Under the pieces are notes generated by a model. It saw only the letters and a list, made by a program, of their open reading frames with translations. It did not search any database and had not been told where the DNA came from. From Prorocentrum cordatum (taxonomy: Eukaryota > Sar > Dinophyceae > Prorocentrales > Prorocentraceae), in NCBI GenBank assembly GCA_963575745.1, contig CAUYUJ010020538.1:614133-678132 (forward strand): a stretch of DNA of 64,000 bases. The letters run 5' to 3'. The position numbers and the translations under genes are program-made. Within the stretch, counting starts at the first letter, position 1; each line of letters begins with the position of its first letter. Positions 53,285 through 63,880 of the stretch are shown one piece after another.

Positions 53285-53380
53285 GGAGGATGATGCGGAG
53301 GAGGAGGATGATGCGGAGGAGGAGGAGGAGGAGGAGGAGGAGGAGGAGGAGGGAGCGAGGGGAGGGAGGGAGGGAGGGCA
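53285..53380. repeat. (GGA)n tract
   Basis: GGAGGATGATGCGGAGGAGG duplicated, then pure GGA, then GGGAGGGAGG. A short GATGGT run follows to 53,425. Confidence 0.9.
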
Positions 53381-53425
53381 AGGACGACGATGATGGTGGT
53401 GGTGATGATGATTATGATGGTGATC

Positions 53426-54483
53426 CCGCAGGTCTGGACCCCTTCCTGGGACCAGCCTCTCATGCAGAGTAGTTGTCTGACCGTCTCTGGGCCTGGCACG
53501 TGCCCCAAAAGGCCAAGCACCGGGGGTGAGGGGAAGGTGTGTGGGCCCCCGCCAACTGGCGCTGCCACACTGTGGCCGGGAGGCAGTGTGCAGATGCAGA
53601 CGTTGTCATATTCGTTTAGCGGCAGGCGCGCGTGGCCGAAGCGATTGGTGATTACCTGAACCTTGCAGCATTATTTAATTAAAGCATCTGTGCATGCTAG
53701 ATATCAATGGCCGATGCCAGGGCCTCACCCAGCTGATCTTAGATCCTTACAGGTGGTCGGTCTGTCTGCCGGTCGATTGCAGAAGCAGGGTGTGAGCGAT
53801 GTTCTGCTTAAGCGCGCTTTGCCATGCCAATTTTCAGCTGACGTCTCGCGTCCAGGGTCGAAGCCATCTGGAGGCGGTGAGACGTGCAGGGCGAAAAAAA
53901 AGGCCAAGCACCGGGGGCGGGCAGCACGGGGGGTGCTGGTTCGGCGGGGGTGGCGATCATACCAAAGGCAACCAAGATCTCATGGCCATGTCTTCTGTTG
54001 GGCGTTGCGCAGGGGGGGGGTCATAAATGGGGCGTGGCGAGGGTGGTCCGAAAAGGTACCCAGACGGTACCTAAACGAGCCCCCTGGGGCTCCGGAGGTG
54101 CACGAATGGGGACCGTTTCTGACCCCGCATTACGCCACGCCCAATTCTTCTTTGTAAACGTCCCTTGTTTCCCCCCCCTCGTCCAGGTCAACGCCTCCGG
54201 CCATGACTCGCGAACCCCGTCTTGGACGATCCCTCGTTGTTTATGGGTGTCCCTGGGCCCAGCCAGGCAGCAGCTGCCGTGATCTCTTGTGACGCGAGGG
54301 GGCCTGGGCTTTCCTCCGCCAACCCCGCCGACCTCCCTCCTTGCATGCTCGTTCGGGGGATCTGCCCGGGGCCCACCTGACGGATGTGTTCGATTCTTTT
54401 TCCATTCGGGTGCGACTCTAGCCCGACTCAAGTTCGACTCAAGTTCAACTCAGGTGTGGCTCAGGTCGGCAGACCAGGGGTGG
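53426..54483. other. No gene recognised
   Basis: AAAAGGCCAAGCACCGGGGG occurs at 53,508 and 53,898, followed in both by G-rich sequence. 54,410-54,470 repeats GACTCAAGTTC/CGACTCAAG. No convincing frame. Confidence 0.45.
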
Positions 54484-54609
54484 ACCTAAACGGTGTTTTC
54501 GCGATTTCGTGGGCCGTTTTCGTTTCGATTTCGTTTTGCGGTAAACGCGGATTGAAGACAGAACGAGAGACAACGAAAACAAACCGAAGACGGAAAACAC
54601 CGTTTAGGT
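54484..54609. mobile_element. Small fold-back element G with perfect 17-bp ends
   Basis: ACCTAAACGGTGTTTTC at the left and GAAAACACCGTTTAGGT at the right are exact inverted repeats. The arms continue imperfectly (TTTCGTTTCGATTTCG/ACAACGAAAACAAACCGAAG). 126 bp, no other copy in the window. Confidence 0.75.
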
Positions 54610-54795
54610 TCAGCCTTGCGGCAGACGTTTGTTGCACCATCGACGCATGAGTGGAGTGAGTGGCTCCAGGAAGGTCCCCAGGACGACCGCCGAGCCCTCG
54701 CGCCGCGGGGCGGAGGCAGCACGACAGGCCGCTGGAGATGAGGTCCGACTACCTGGAGCTGCCGAAGATCAGGTGGGCGGGCGGGTGGGTACGGT

Positions 54796-54979
54796 TGATG
54801 GGCGTGGTTTTCCACCACCACCATAAGTTGGATGGGGGGAAGGAGGGGAGGACGAGGAGGAGGACGTAGAGGAGGAGGAGGAGGAGGAGGAGGAGGAGGA
54901 GGAGGAGGAGGAGGAGGAGCCCCTCCCCCTCCAACGTATGGTGGTGGTGGTGGTGGTGGTGGTGGAAAACAAGCCCATT
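54796..54979 (+). mobile_element. Palindromic insertion, family P, copy 2
   Basis: Left TGATGGGCGTGGTTTTCCAC then CACCACCATAAGTTGGA; right TCCAACGTATGGTGGTGGTG...GGAAAACAAGCCCA. The interior is (GGA)n at 54,850-54,920. Same arms and central purine tract as 4,057-4,200. The right arm has extra GGT units. Confidence 0.72.
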
Positions 54980-55134
54980 GTACGGTTGGACCAGAAACCA
55001 AACGACACCACCCCACAAACGACCCAGCGATGGCGAAAGTTTGGGCACTTACTCGCCTACGACCACCTACGACCCACTTGCGACCCAGCGGATCGTGCGG
55101 TGGCGTGGCGTCGATTCGTTCTTGGTCGAGCGGT

Positions 55135-55235
55135 GGCCTCCGACCAGGGGCCTCGCGCCCCTGGCGCGCTCCGCGTGCCAGGGAGGGGGCCCAAGGGCAG
55201 ATCCAAGACATCCGATCAGAGTTCCGAACGTTTAT
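55135..55235. mobile_element. Family C element, truncated copy 6
   Basis: Retains CCCCTGGCGCGCTCCGCGTGCCAGGGAG-type core and GCAGATCCAAGACATCCG at the right. The left arm is largely lost (CGGTGGCCTCCGACC). Confidence 0.4.
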
Positions 55236-55324
55236 GTGTACGCGGTGTGTGTGTTTCTTCCAGGGAGGAAGGGGGTGGAGGGGGCAATTACGCTCCAGGC
55301 CTCCCAGATGAGGCCCGAGCAGTT

Positions 55325-55465
55325 GGGCGTCGGAGGATCGCGCCGCATCGCCGATGCATCGGCGATGCGGCTCGATGCGGAGCCTGGTGTTCCCCACGCC
55401 GACGTCTCCGATGCATCGTAGACGCCGCCGATGCATCGCCGATACATCGACGATGTGTCGCGATC
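55325..55465. repeat. Palindrome-rich GATGCATCGGCGATGC block, family E copy 2
   Basis: GTCGGAGGATCGCGCCGCAT as at 10,426, then CGCCGATGCATCGGCGATGC, and later CGCCGATGCATCGCCGATAC. Reverse frames give MHRRC-type repeats. Confidence 0.65.
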
Positions 55466-56681
55466 CCCTTGCGCCATCTACTCGGACCACATCTGGGAGG
55501 CCTCCAAATTATTAGGGGGCCCCCAGGCGGTGCTGTGACCAACTCGTGTGGTGAGTCAGTGGGGATTCGGGCTGGCCGCAAGGTCTTGGGAGTTGGGGTG
55601 GTTCTCCGAGGATGCCTCGGGCGATTGGGGCTTTCATGGTCCCAAAGCAGTACGGCGACGGACCGTGTGGCGATGTCGTTGGGGATTCTGAGGTCACCGC
55701 AAAGTACGTCGCCGCCCCGTTTTGGGACCCCCAATCTTCGTCCCAGGCGCAAGCAGCGGGGGGAGCCAATTACCCGGGTCACGTTGGAATCATGTATTCT
55801 TGGATCCGCACATTCCAAATCTATGTTAAGTGCAGTCCTACTGCGAGAGTCCAATGGCCGTCCTTCCTCCTGCTTGTTTGCTCGGCGGGCGGGCCGCAAC
55901 CCAACCCACCACTTGCAACGCACCCCTACGTCATGTTTCGAACCACTTCTTCCGATCGACGTGTAACGGTTGGTCATGGAAGGAGCATGTTTCTTGCCTT
56001 TTGGGGACGCGGTGTTTATGCTTTCTAGCCATGTTCGCGCGATCCAATAAGCGCCCCCGTCAGCGCCCGCCCAATGTGCCCCCACGAGACCGAAGCACGA
56101 AGGCCCGGCGAAGCAACGAGTTCACGCTTCGCGTATCTCCGTCAGGCTGGTTTATTCAGGAGTGGTCCAGCCTTCTTGGTCTGCCATGTGTGATCGTTCC
56201 CGTTGGCCTGCAGCCTAGCACGTTGGACTGTTTATGCAGCCCCGCGCTTCGCTACGCTTGTGGCGCGTCGACCTCTGGCGCCTGGTGCGACAAGGCTCAT
56301 TCATCCTCATCCCGGTGGCTCGCCTCTGGGTTCCCCGCACGCTGGCCGCCTGGCGTTCCTGGCAGCCTTCGTTGTCTGCCTGCAGCCCCCGGAGCCCCCC
56401 CAGCTTCCCTCGGCGGCAGCCGCGGCAGCCGTGAGCGTCCGCTGGGCAATTAGGCTTCGCCCGTAGCCCGGGGTTGACCCCTGACGCTGCGTGCGCCTTC
56501 GCGCGCGGCGGCGACGGAAAAAATATCCCCGTCAGGGGTACACATTGCACTGATCTGATTTATCGAGCTTTGTCCCGAGGCTTTTGCCAGCGGTGTTGGC
56601 TCGGCATGTGCGGACATGTGCGCGGCATGTGCCCCGCGTGTACGCATGTTATCCGAGCGGTCTTTCAGCAAACGACCGACA
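55466..56681. other. No supported gene upstream of the LINE
   Basis: 55,600-56,030 is open on both strands. 56,610-56,640 has CATGTGCG words also found just beyond the LINE (62,886). Confidence 0.4.
56673..56681. repeat. Candidate LINE target-site duplication, 5' copy
   Basis: CGACCGACA, matched at 62,861-62,869 six bases after the A-run. Nine bases in a repetitive CATGTGC/CGACCGAC context, so chance is possible. Confidence 0.45.
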
Positions 56682-56682
56682 G

Positions 56683-56704
56683 CCCGTAGCCATTTTGGCT
56701 CAAG
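56683..56704 (+). other. Dinoflagellate spliced-leader sequence in genomic DNA
   Basis: CCGTAGCCATTTTGGCTC then AAG is an exact match to positions 2-22 of the 22-nt leader. The first base is C instead of the usual T/A/G. It sits one base after the candidate target-site duplication, so the whole mature leader was copied with the LINE RNA. Confidence 0.9.
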
Positions 56705-56896
56705 TTCGAAACCTTGCCGCGAGGCTTCGAGCTTGTCCGCAGCCGTGCGGCAGGCTTGAGAGGCTTTCGGCGCGTCTTTGCTTCCAGGGTGCCCTTCAGA
56801 CGGCCTGCCCAGGCCAAGGGTTACCCTTTCCGTGAACGCCTCTGCGGAGGCAGACTACGAGCCCGCGAGGGCGCTCCGCATTCAGTGCCCAGGCGC

Positions 56897-58000
56897 ATGG
56901 CACCATCCAATGGCGGGGGCGATGCTGGAGAAGTACTCCATGGACCCCGTCAACCGACATGGTCGTGTAACAATTGCGGACGGAACGCGAACTGGGCGTG
57001 TCGGACTATATGCAGGTGTGGCGTGTCTGCTCCTGCTAGCATCCACCGCCGTGCTAAGGAACGTGCTGCTGCTGCTGCACCGAATGGTCACCTGGGTCAA
57101 GGGCCTCCTCGCCGTTCTCGGGGCCCGCAGGGAGGTGATCCCATGCAGCGGCAGCTCGACGCGATGCAAAAGAGGATCGACAAGCTGCTGGCATCTTCGG
57201 GGCAACGGGGACCTCCAGATGCTTTTCCGTCACCTGACAAAGATAAGGATCCCGATCAAGATAAAGAGAGCAAGGAGGCTGATCAACTTCGAGAGCAGAT
57301 CAAGCAGTTGGAGACTACTGTGGCCAATTGCAAAAAGCTGCCTGGTGAAGCTGGTAAAGATGCTGTGGAGGCCCTGCAACGCAGTCTTGGGGATGCAAGG
57401 AAAGCGTTGGCGGAGACGAAACCACAACTCACGCGTCACACCACGGTCGGGCACAGGCTTCAGAGGGCTTCTGCGAAGAAAGCCCAGCTGGAGCAAGTGG
57501 TGCAGGATCAGCTCGATGTTATACGCAGAGCACAAGAGAAGATCGACTCGTCCAATGCGCAGATCGCGTCTGCTGAGGAGGAGATTCGTGTACTGCATCA
57601 AGAGCTTCAAGATACTATGCCAAACCTTGTGGCGGCGACTTTCGAGCTGGACACAGAGTTTTTGGACAATCATCCCAGTAAAGATCCCTTCGTTGCTTTC
57701 ATGGACTCGCAAGCCTTCAAGGACTTCGCACGTGTCCTCACAGAGAGCAACAACCACAAGCAGAAGAGAGCTGCAGCTGTCGCCAAGCCCCCATTCGAGA
57801 GGGGCGCCACTGGCGCTGGCGCTGGGTTTCCGACTGGCGCTGAGTCTACAGGCGACAGCAACAACGAGCCCGATGACATCGAGTTCGACTTCGAGATGGC
57901 AGACGAGATACTCGCCTCCAGCAACCTGGACCGCGAGGCCTTCTGTGCTAAGTTTAGACCTGTGCTCCGCAAGATTGGCAAGCAGAAGCGGCCAGGGTAG
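56897..58000 (+). CDS. LINE ORF1: zinc finger and coiled-coil RNA-binding-type protein
   Basis: Start taken as the ATG at 56,897 (GGCGCATGG); the frame is open farther up to 56,714. 367 residues. At 22-42 WSCNNCGRNANWACRTICRC is a RanBP2-like W-x-C-x2-C...C-x-C finger. Residues ~80-100 are Lys/Asp-rich, and 100-240 are heptad-like (QLREQIKQLETTVANCKKLP; SAKKAQLEQVVQDQLDVIRR), predicting a coiled coil. The C-terminus is acidic (DDIEFDFEMADEIL) then basic. Probably binds and packages element RNA, like other LINE ORF1 proteins. It ends TAG 4 nt before the ORF2 ATG. Confidence 0.75.
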   Translation: MAPSNGGGDAGEVLHGPRQPTWSCNNCGRNANWACRTICRCGVSAPASIHRRAKERAAAAAPNGHLGQGPPRRSRGPQGGDPMQRQLDAMQKRIDKLLASSGQRGPPDAFPSPDKDKDPDQDKESKEADQLREQIKQLETTVANCKKLPGEAGKDAVEALQRSLGDARKALAETKPQLTRHTTVGHRLQRASAKKAQLEQVVQDQLDVIRRAQEKIDSSNAQIASAEEEIRVLHQELQDTMPNLVAATFELDTEFLDNHPSKDPFVAFMDSQAFKDFARVLTESNNHKQKRAAAVAKPPFERGATGAGAGFPTGAESTGDSNNEPDDIEFDFEMADEILASSNLDREAFCAKFRPVLRKIGKQKRPG

Positions 58001-58004
58001 TCTC

Positions 58005-59039
58005 ATGCCCCGCTGCTGTGGCTTGCCTCTGTCTAAATTCGGAGCGCCTGCACCTCCTCTACCTCCCCCCGCTTCCTCTCCCGACTCGACCTCCGAGATG
58101 CTCTTGAGTCGGGGCTTCTGCATTGAAACGTATAACGGCAACTCGTGGCCTACTCTACGTGAGCGTCTGTGTCACACAGAGTCGAGTATCCTGTTGGCGC
58201 AGGAGGTCGGGTTGGTGCAGGAGCGAGAGGGTGAAAAGGCGGCGGCGGTGGGGGCCCTCGGTTGGAAAATGCTTTCCTCCCCATCCCTCCCTGGCGAAGG
58301 TGGTCAGACGAGGGCGGGGGTGGCTGTGTTCGTTCGAAAGCATTTGGGTCTGAGGTGGCCCCAGGATGGCTCGGGCACGCTCTGGCCAGGACGATTGATC
58401 CATGTTGTTGTTGACATACCCTCTTGGCCGCCTCTCCAGGTGGTCTGCGGATATCTTAAGAGTGGAACTGGCTTGTGCCAGATGAATGTGTCGCTTCTTC
58501 GCCTGGTGGGGGAGAGGCTTGAACGAGAACACATGTTCGTTGTCGGTTGTGATTGGAACCTTGACCCTAGCTTGGTCGAGGCGTCGGGGGTGGTTCGTAG
58601 GACTGGAGGTGCCTTGATGGTACCAGACCAAAAGACCTGCCTCTCCCCCACCAGTTTGTCCAAGATTGATTATTTTCTTGCCAGCACTTGCTTCACTAGA
58701 GCTTGCAAGAGCATCGAGGCTGACGTGTCATGGACACACAGACCCCACCGACCCGTGTGCATTTCCTTGAAGGCTGATGCGGTCAAGTGTTCTCAGCTCA
58801 TGTACCGAACCCACTCAAAGTTGCCCACTAGTTTACCCATAGGACCGACACCTCAACCTCAGGACTGGAGAATTCCGCGAGCAGTTGCCGAGGCAGCAGC
58901 TGATGCAGCCTTGTCCCAGCCAGTTGGATATGCGTGGGAGCTGCTCACGGAGGCGTGGCGCCATTTCGCTAACATGGTCGAGCTCGAGGCCTTCACTGGG
59001 GTTGAGGTCAAACAAAGGGGTTCAAAGGGGGCTTCCTGA
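58005..59039 (+). CDS. LINE ORF2, N-terminal endonuclease/exonuclease/phosphatase domain
   Basis: ATG at 58,005. Catalytic words in order: ETYNGNSW (Asn), LLAQEVGL (Glu), CGYLKSGTG (Tyr), VVGCDWNLDP (Asp and Asn), LSKIDYFL, and HRPHRPVC (His). This is the full set for the APE-type nuclease that nicks target DNA for target-primed reverse transcription. The frame closes at 59,037-59,039 because of a frameshift in the G-rich stretch near 59,010-59,030; the next frame continues FKGGFLKPRWVQIFAKP without a start codon. Confidence 0.8.
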   Translation: MPRCCGLPLSKFGAPAPPLPPPASSPDSTSEMLLSRGFCIETYNGNSWPTLRERLCHTESSILLAQEVGLVQEREGEKAAAVGALGWKMLSSPSLPGEGGQTRAGVAVFVRKHLGLRWPQDGSGTLWPGRLIHVVVDIPSWPPLQVVCGYLKSGTGLCQMNVSLLRLVGERLEREHMFVVGCDWNLDPSLVEASGVVRRTGGALMVPDQKTCLSPTSLSKIDYFLASTCFTRACKSIEADVSWTHRPHRPVCISLKADAVKCSQLMYRTHSKLPTSLPIGPTPQPQDWRIPRAVAEAAADAALSQPVGYAWELLTEAWRHFANMVELEAFTGVEVKQRGSKGAS

Positions 59040-61600
59040 AACCAAGATGGGTCCAGATTTTCGCCAAGCCAAGTTGTGTGGATGAGAGACAGCAGCACCA
59101 CGGATGGATCTGGCTTGCGCAACAGCTTTCCGAGACGATTGGGGCCTCTGTGAGGCTCCAGAAGCTCCATGGTGACCCCGTTTTTCAGGACCATGCCCAA
59201 ATCGATCAGCTAACTAGCGATGTGGAGCTCCAGGTCCAGCAGCTGCTCACCACACCCTGCCCAGGTGAAGGGCGCAGTATCCGTTTAGACGCTGCTCTAG
59301 TGCAGGCACGAGCCTTGGCACGCAGGTTTCCTTCGGCAGGTGAGCTGTCGGACTGGAGCGACGAGTGCCAGGAGTTTCTCTCTTCGTGGGATGACGATCT
59401 CGCGGCGGCCAAGCAGGCCATCGACAAACAAAAGAGGGATAGTTGGGATGAGTGGCAGGAGAAGGCGTTACACGGGGGGGCGAGGGCTATGCATCGATTG
59501 ACCAAGTTAAAAGCGAAGTGGTCCCCGACGGTCTTTCAGACCCACCCAGGTTTCTTCTCCAATGATCCGCAGGCTCTTTTGGGACAGCAAGGCGATGAGC
59601 TTCCTGGTTTCTGGCACGCGTCTCACGAACCTCCTGAGGTTTGCGTGCCCGACAGAGAGCATCTGCCCCGACCCTCGGCGATCGAGCTTCGAAAAGCGTC
59701 GTCGAGTTTCTCTCACCTCACCTCCCAGAGCCTCGACGGTATACACCCTCGTCAGTTCAGTCTGGTTTCGGATGAAGCTCTGGAACCGTTTGCGGCGATA
59801 GTGCAAGCTACGGAATGTTTGGGTTTGTTCCCCAAACAGTTGTTCTGGCTTTTGTTCCCCCTCCTTGAAAAACCCAAGGGAGGGCTTCGACCCATTTTGT
59901 TGTGTGCGGGGCCCGTCCGAGTCTGGGAAAGGTTACGGCGACCTTTCGTGACCGACTTTAATTTGGGCTACCCTAGGAAATACTGGGCTTTCGGCCCAGG
60001 TCGCAGCGCTGAAGATGCTGTATGGCATCAGGCGGTCAAGGCCGAGGTTGCTCAACATAATGATAAGGTCACGGGGGGGTTCATTTGGGATGCCACCAAA
60101 TACTATGAATCCTTCGATCTCTCCCTCCTCCGACAAAGGGCCCTGGAGCACGGCATTAATAGCGCGATTGTGAAAACGACGTATAACTACTGGCGGGGCC
60201 CACGGCTGTTGCGCATTGGGGCCCAGTATGGCCTCGTTCCTCTTTTTGGCTCTTCAGGATTACCAGCTGGGGACATGTTTAATGACATCTTCGTGCGTGT
60301 GTACAGTATAGGTGCCTTCGACCGCTTTATCGTCGAGCATCCCGGAGTCTGGCTTTCGTCTTACGTGGGCGACAACAGCGTGACGAGTGACGGCACTGAG
60401 CAGCAGGTGCTATCACGGGTTTCAAAGGCAGCTGCGGCCCTGTTGATCATTTTTCGTGAAGAGCTTAGAGCCACGTTCGCAAGTAATCAAGGTTTGGCCA
60501 ACAAACTTGCTCGACTGTTGGGAAAGATGGCGGGCCAAGTCAGCACAGGAATCGTTTCGTTAGGATCGGACCTTGCCCCAGGTAGGCGTAGAGGTGCAAG
60601 GCGAGCCACATGGAAGCGCAAGCAACGCTTCCAAGACATGCGTAAACGCCACCGTGTGCTCCAGCGTTACACGAGGGCCCTCCCCCGCCAGCGAGGAAGG
60701 ATGGGAAACATCTACACTGCTGGAGTTTTGCCAGCTGCCACGTTTGGATCGGCGATTGTGGGGGTTAGCAACGGAGAGCTTAGAGAAGGTCAACGTGTGC
60801 TTCTTAGTTACAAACCCCCTCGGCACAAAGGATGCTCTCTGAGAGCTAAGCTGGCCATTCTTGGAGACCCCATGTGGAGACCTGCTGTTGCCCCTGTGCT
60901 CCAGTGGGCTGCTGTTGTTTGGACGGCTATCACTAGCCCTGAGTCTTCCTTTCGCACTGTGAAAGACCTGTGCGGTTTCTGGCGTGATGTCCCTTTCGAT
61001 GATAGCACCACGTGGAATAACTCACGTGGGCCCCTTCAGAGGATGCACCTTAGCCTGCACAGGATTGGATGGACTTCCACCTCGGCTTTGACGTTTCGAG
61101 ATGACTATAATCGTGAGATTTCTTTGGCCTGCACCTCTCCCTCCATGTTTTCGTTTTTGTTGGACTTGGCTACTCAGAGATCCCATGAGAGAGCGCTAGC
61201 CGAGAGCACTGAGGGTTTCCAAGGGACGCGCGTCTGTGTTGAACCCTTGAAAAAGCTGTTGGGCCCTAAGGGGAAAGGCCTCTCTCAGCGAGAAAAATAT
61301 CTGGCACTCAGGGTTTTCTGCCAAGGAGTTTGGACGCGAGCAAGGGCTCGCGCGTGCGGTTATAGCACTGCAGGAGACTGCCCTCTTTGCGGCCTTCCCG
61401 ATAGTGTTCGTCACCGAGCATGGAGATGCCTTCACCCTGATGCTAGCAAGGCACGAGCTGAAGCGCTAGGCGACGAGCTTCCCGCCTGGTACGCCGAGGC
61501 TTTGGACGGTGAAGATAGGAAGTTTTTCGATGAAATGAAATGGGAGCACCCCGAAAGTCCCTGGCCCCCCCCTCGACGAACCCGAACCCCACCCTCTTCG
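59040..61600 (+). pseudogene. LINE ORF2, reverse transcriptase and CCHC zinc finger (frame shifted from endonuclease)
   Basis: After a helical linker, motifs are LLEKPKGGLRPILLCAGPVR, motif A FIWDATKYYESFDL (Asp 60,089-60,091), motif B SSGLPAGDMFNDIF, motif C SSYVGDNSV. Gly at 60,368-60,370 stands where the first catalytic Asp of YxDD should be. A basic thumb region (RRRGARRATWKRKQRFQDMR) follows, and CPLCGLPDSVRHRAWRC (61,379-61,429) is a C-x2-C-x8-H-x4-C finger. The frame leaves the conserved protein at a run of eight C near 61,565. Confidence 0.8.
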
Positions 61601-62805
61601 ACGGGGAAGGTAAGGAAGTTCTTTGGGATTCGATTGACCTTCGGGGGCTCGATGTCTGTGTTGATGGTTCGGCGTTTCGGCACCAGATTCGTGAGCTTTC
61701 GAGGGCCGCCTATTCGTGGGTTTTCCTGGAACCTGAGAACGATAAGAGAGTTGCGACTGCACAAGGTACTGTTCTTTACACCCTCCCCCAGACCTCCCAA
61801 GCTGCTGAACAGCAGGCGATGGCCCTCCTCCCCATGTTCCAGGACTACGGGGGGGACAGGTACGGGGATAGCATGACGGTAATCAAGATGTGCACGTCGC
61901 CCGCGGTCAACCAGTGCTCGAGGAAGCACCGTTATGCTGGCCTAAGACGTGGATCTCTTTTGCACGAGCGAGCTGGACACCAGCCGCAGTTTCATCGCAC
62001 ACCAGCACATCGCGCGCTGGCCAAGATTGACGAGCTACCCGCGGGGGAGAAGAGAATCGCGCTGGGTAATTGGTATGCAGATGCCCAGGCCAAGAGAGCT
62101 CTCCTCGACCATCCCCAACCCTCCTCAGCTGAAGAAAAAGAGGTTGAGTGCAGGCTTAGTCAGTTAAATACAATTGCCCTAGTTATGGGTAAGGTCTTAT
62201 CAGTTTTTCCTTTAGAGAAGTTTGACCGTGTGACGAGTTCAGGTCCGAGGGCCAAGTTTTTAAAATCTGGAGTTTGGCACGCGTGGCAAGAGTTAGGTAA
62301 CGATCGTGCACGATGCCTCATATGTTTAACCCTCGCTAGAGACCAGGACTCCAGACCCATGATAGGCTGTAAAGGCATGAGTAGGACCTTGAAGCGAACA
62401 CTCGACATGTCTCTCGGCCACACCCTCGCACATTGTACGGTTGTTCGAGGAACGGAGCAGAAGGTTTTGTTTTTCTGTACGGTTTGCGGGGCCTATTCCA
62501 CCCGCAGATGCAGACTCTTAGGACGAGAGTGCCAGCAGCGAAAGCTGGCTGGAGGTGCCACGAGTCTACGACGCATCTACGACGGTCTTTTTCCGCAGGC
62601 CAATGTGCACGCTGAGGTTTCGACGACTTCTCGGAGAGGAGTTGCTAATTTATGTTACGCTGCCGCGCTGCCACCGCCCGAGGAGGTCACGCTGCGCCAG
62701 CCTGCGATGGCAGGCCTCATCCAGACGGACGGGATGCGTGCGATCAGCCAGCGTGTGCTGGCCAGAGAGGAAGCTGCTAGGGCAGCTGCCTCCTCAAGCA
62801 CGTAG
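61540..62805 (+). pseudogene. LINE ORF2, RNase H and C-terminal Cys/His domain
   Basis: LDVCVDGSAFRHQIRELSRA carries the first Asp, AAEQQAMALLP the Glu, and GNWYADAQAKRALLDHP the last Asp, preceded by FHRTPAHRALAK (His). The middle (61,880-61,960) reads poorly and may hide two compensating indels. After that come CLICLTLARDQ, LGHTLAHC and FFCTVCGAYSTRRC, a Cys/His cluster. Stop TAG 62,803-62,805. Confidence 0.72.
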
Positions 62806-62842
62806 GTTTAAACAATCATGGTTCGGCCCCACGGGGACCAAC

Positions 62843-62854
62843 AAAAAAAAAAAA
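62843..62854 (+). other. A-run at LINE 3' end
   Basis: Twelve A, 38 bases past the ORF2 stop. Consistent with a retro-inserted poly(A) tail. Confidence 0.75.
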
Positions 62855-62944
62855 CGCAACCGACCGACATGACCGCATGTGCACGCATGTGCGCGGCATT
62901 TGTTAGGTTATATGCTTATGCTGTTAGGTTATATGCTTTGTTAG

Positions 62945-63880
62945 GCATGAAGAGGAGAAGAGGAGAAGAGGAGGACGACGAAGACGAAGACGAAAACGAA
63001 GGCGAGGACGACCAGGACCGGGAAGGGGGGAGGGGCAGGGGCAGGGGCAGGGGCAGCGGCAGGAGGAGGAGGCGGAGGAGGAGCAGGGGGAGGGGAGAGA
63101 GGGAAGGGAAGGGGGAGGAGGAGTGGAGGAGGAGGAGGAGGAGGAGGCGGAGGAGGTGGAGGAGGAGGAGGAGGTGGAGGAGGAGTGGGAGGAGGAAGAG
63201 GACGAGGAGGAGGAGGAGGACAAGGACGAAGACGAAGACCAGGGGGAGGAGGAGGAGGAGGAGGAGGAGGAGGAGGAGGAGGAGGAGGAGGAGGAGGAGG
63301 AGGAGGAGGAGGGAGGAGGAGGAGGAGGAGGAGGAGGAGGAGGAGGAGGAGGGAGGAGGAGGAGGAGGAGGAGGAGGAGGAGGAGGTGGAGGAGGAGGGA
63401 GGAGGAGGGAGGAGAGGAGAGAGAGTTTGAGAAGGAGGATGAAGGAGGAGGAGGAGGAGGAGGAGAGGAGGAGGAGGAGGAGGAGGAGGAGGAGAGGAGA
63501 GGAGGAGGGGAGGAGGAGGAAGAGGGAGGAGGAGGAGAGGAGAGGAGAGGAGAGGAGAGGAGAGGAGAGGAGGAGAGGTGAGAGGAGAGGAGAGGAGAGA
63601 GAGGAGAGGAGAGGAGAGGAGAGGAGAGGAGAGGAGAGGAGACAGAGGACAGGGGAGGGGAGGAGGGGAGAGGAGAGGAGAGGAGTGGAGAGGAGTGGAT
63701 TGGAGGGGAGGGGAATGGAGGGGAGGGGAGGGAGAGATCAGGAAGAGGATGAGGAGGAGGACGACGACGAGGAGGAGAAGGAGGAGGAGGAGGAGAAGGA
63801 GGAGGAGGAGGACGACGAGGAGGAGGAGAGGGAGGAGGAAGAGGACGAGGAGGAAGAGGACAAAGACGAGGACAAGGACG
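62945..63880. repeat. (GGA)n/(GAGAG)n purine tract, ~935 bp
   Basis: GGA to 63,420, then GGAGAGGAGA (63,530-63,650) and GAGGAGGAC. The 384-codon open frame here is the tract. Largest microsatellite in the window. Confidence 0.95.

Larger units (their letters stand above)
56682..62860 (+). mobile_element. Near-complete LINE retrotransposon with spliced leader at its 5' end
   Basis: Order: spliced leader, 5' UTR, ORF1 (zinc finger plus coiled coil), ORF2 (AP-type endonuclease, RT, CCHC zinc finger, RNase H, C-terminal Cys/His block), short 3' UTR, and 12 A at 62,843-62,854. CGACCGACA flanks both sides (56,673-56,681 and 62,861-62,869), a plausible target-site duplication. Two frameshifts in ORF2 and an altered RT motif C make this copy inactive as written, but the length and order are complete. 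Confidence 0.88.

Noticed and set aside
55288-56085. 265-codon minus-strand and 138-codon plus-strand frames
   Set aside because: Overlapping, no codon bias or domain; the minus frame runs through the GATGCATCGGCGATGC palindromes.
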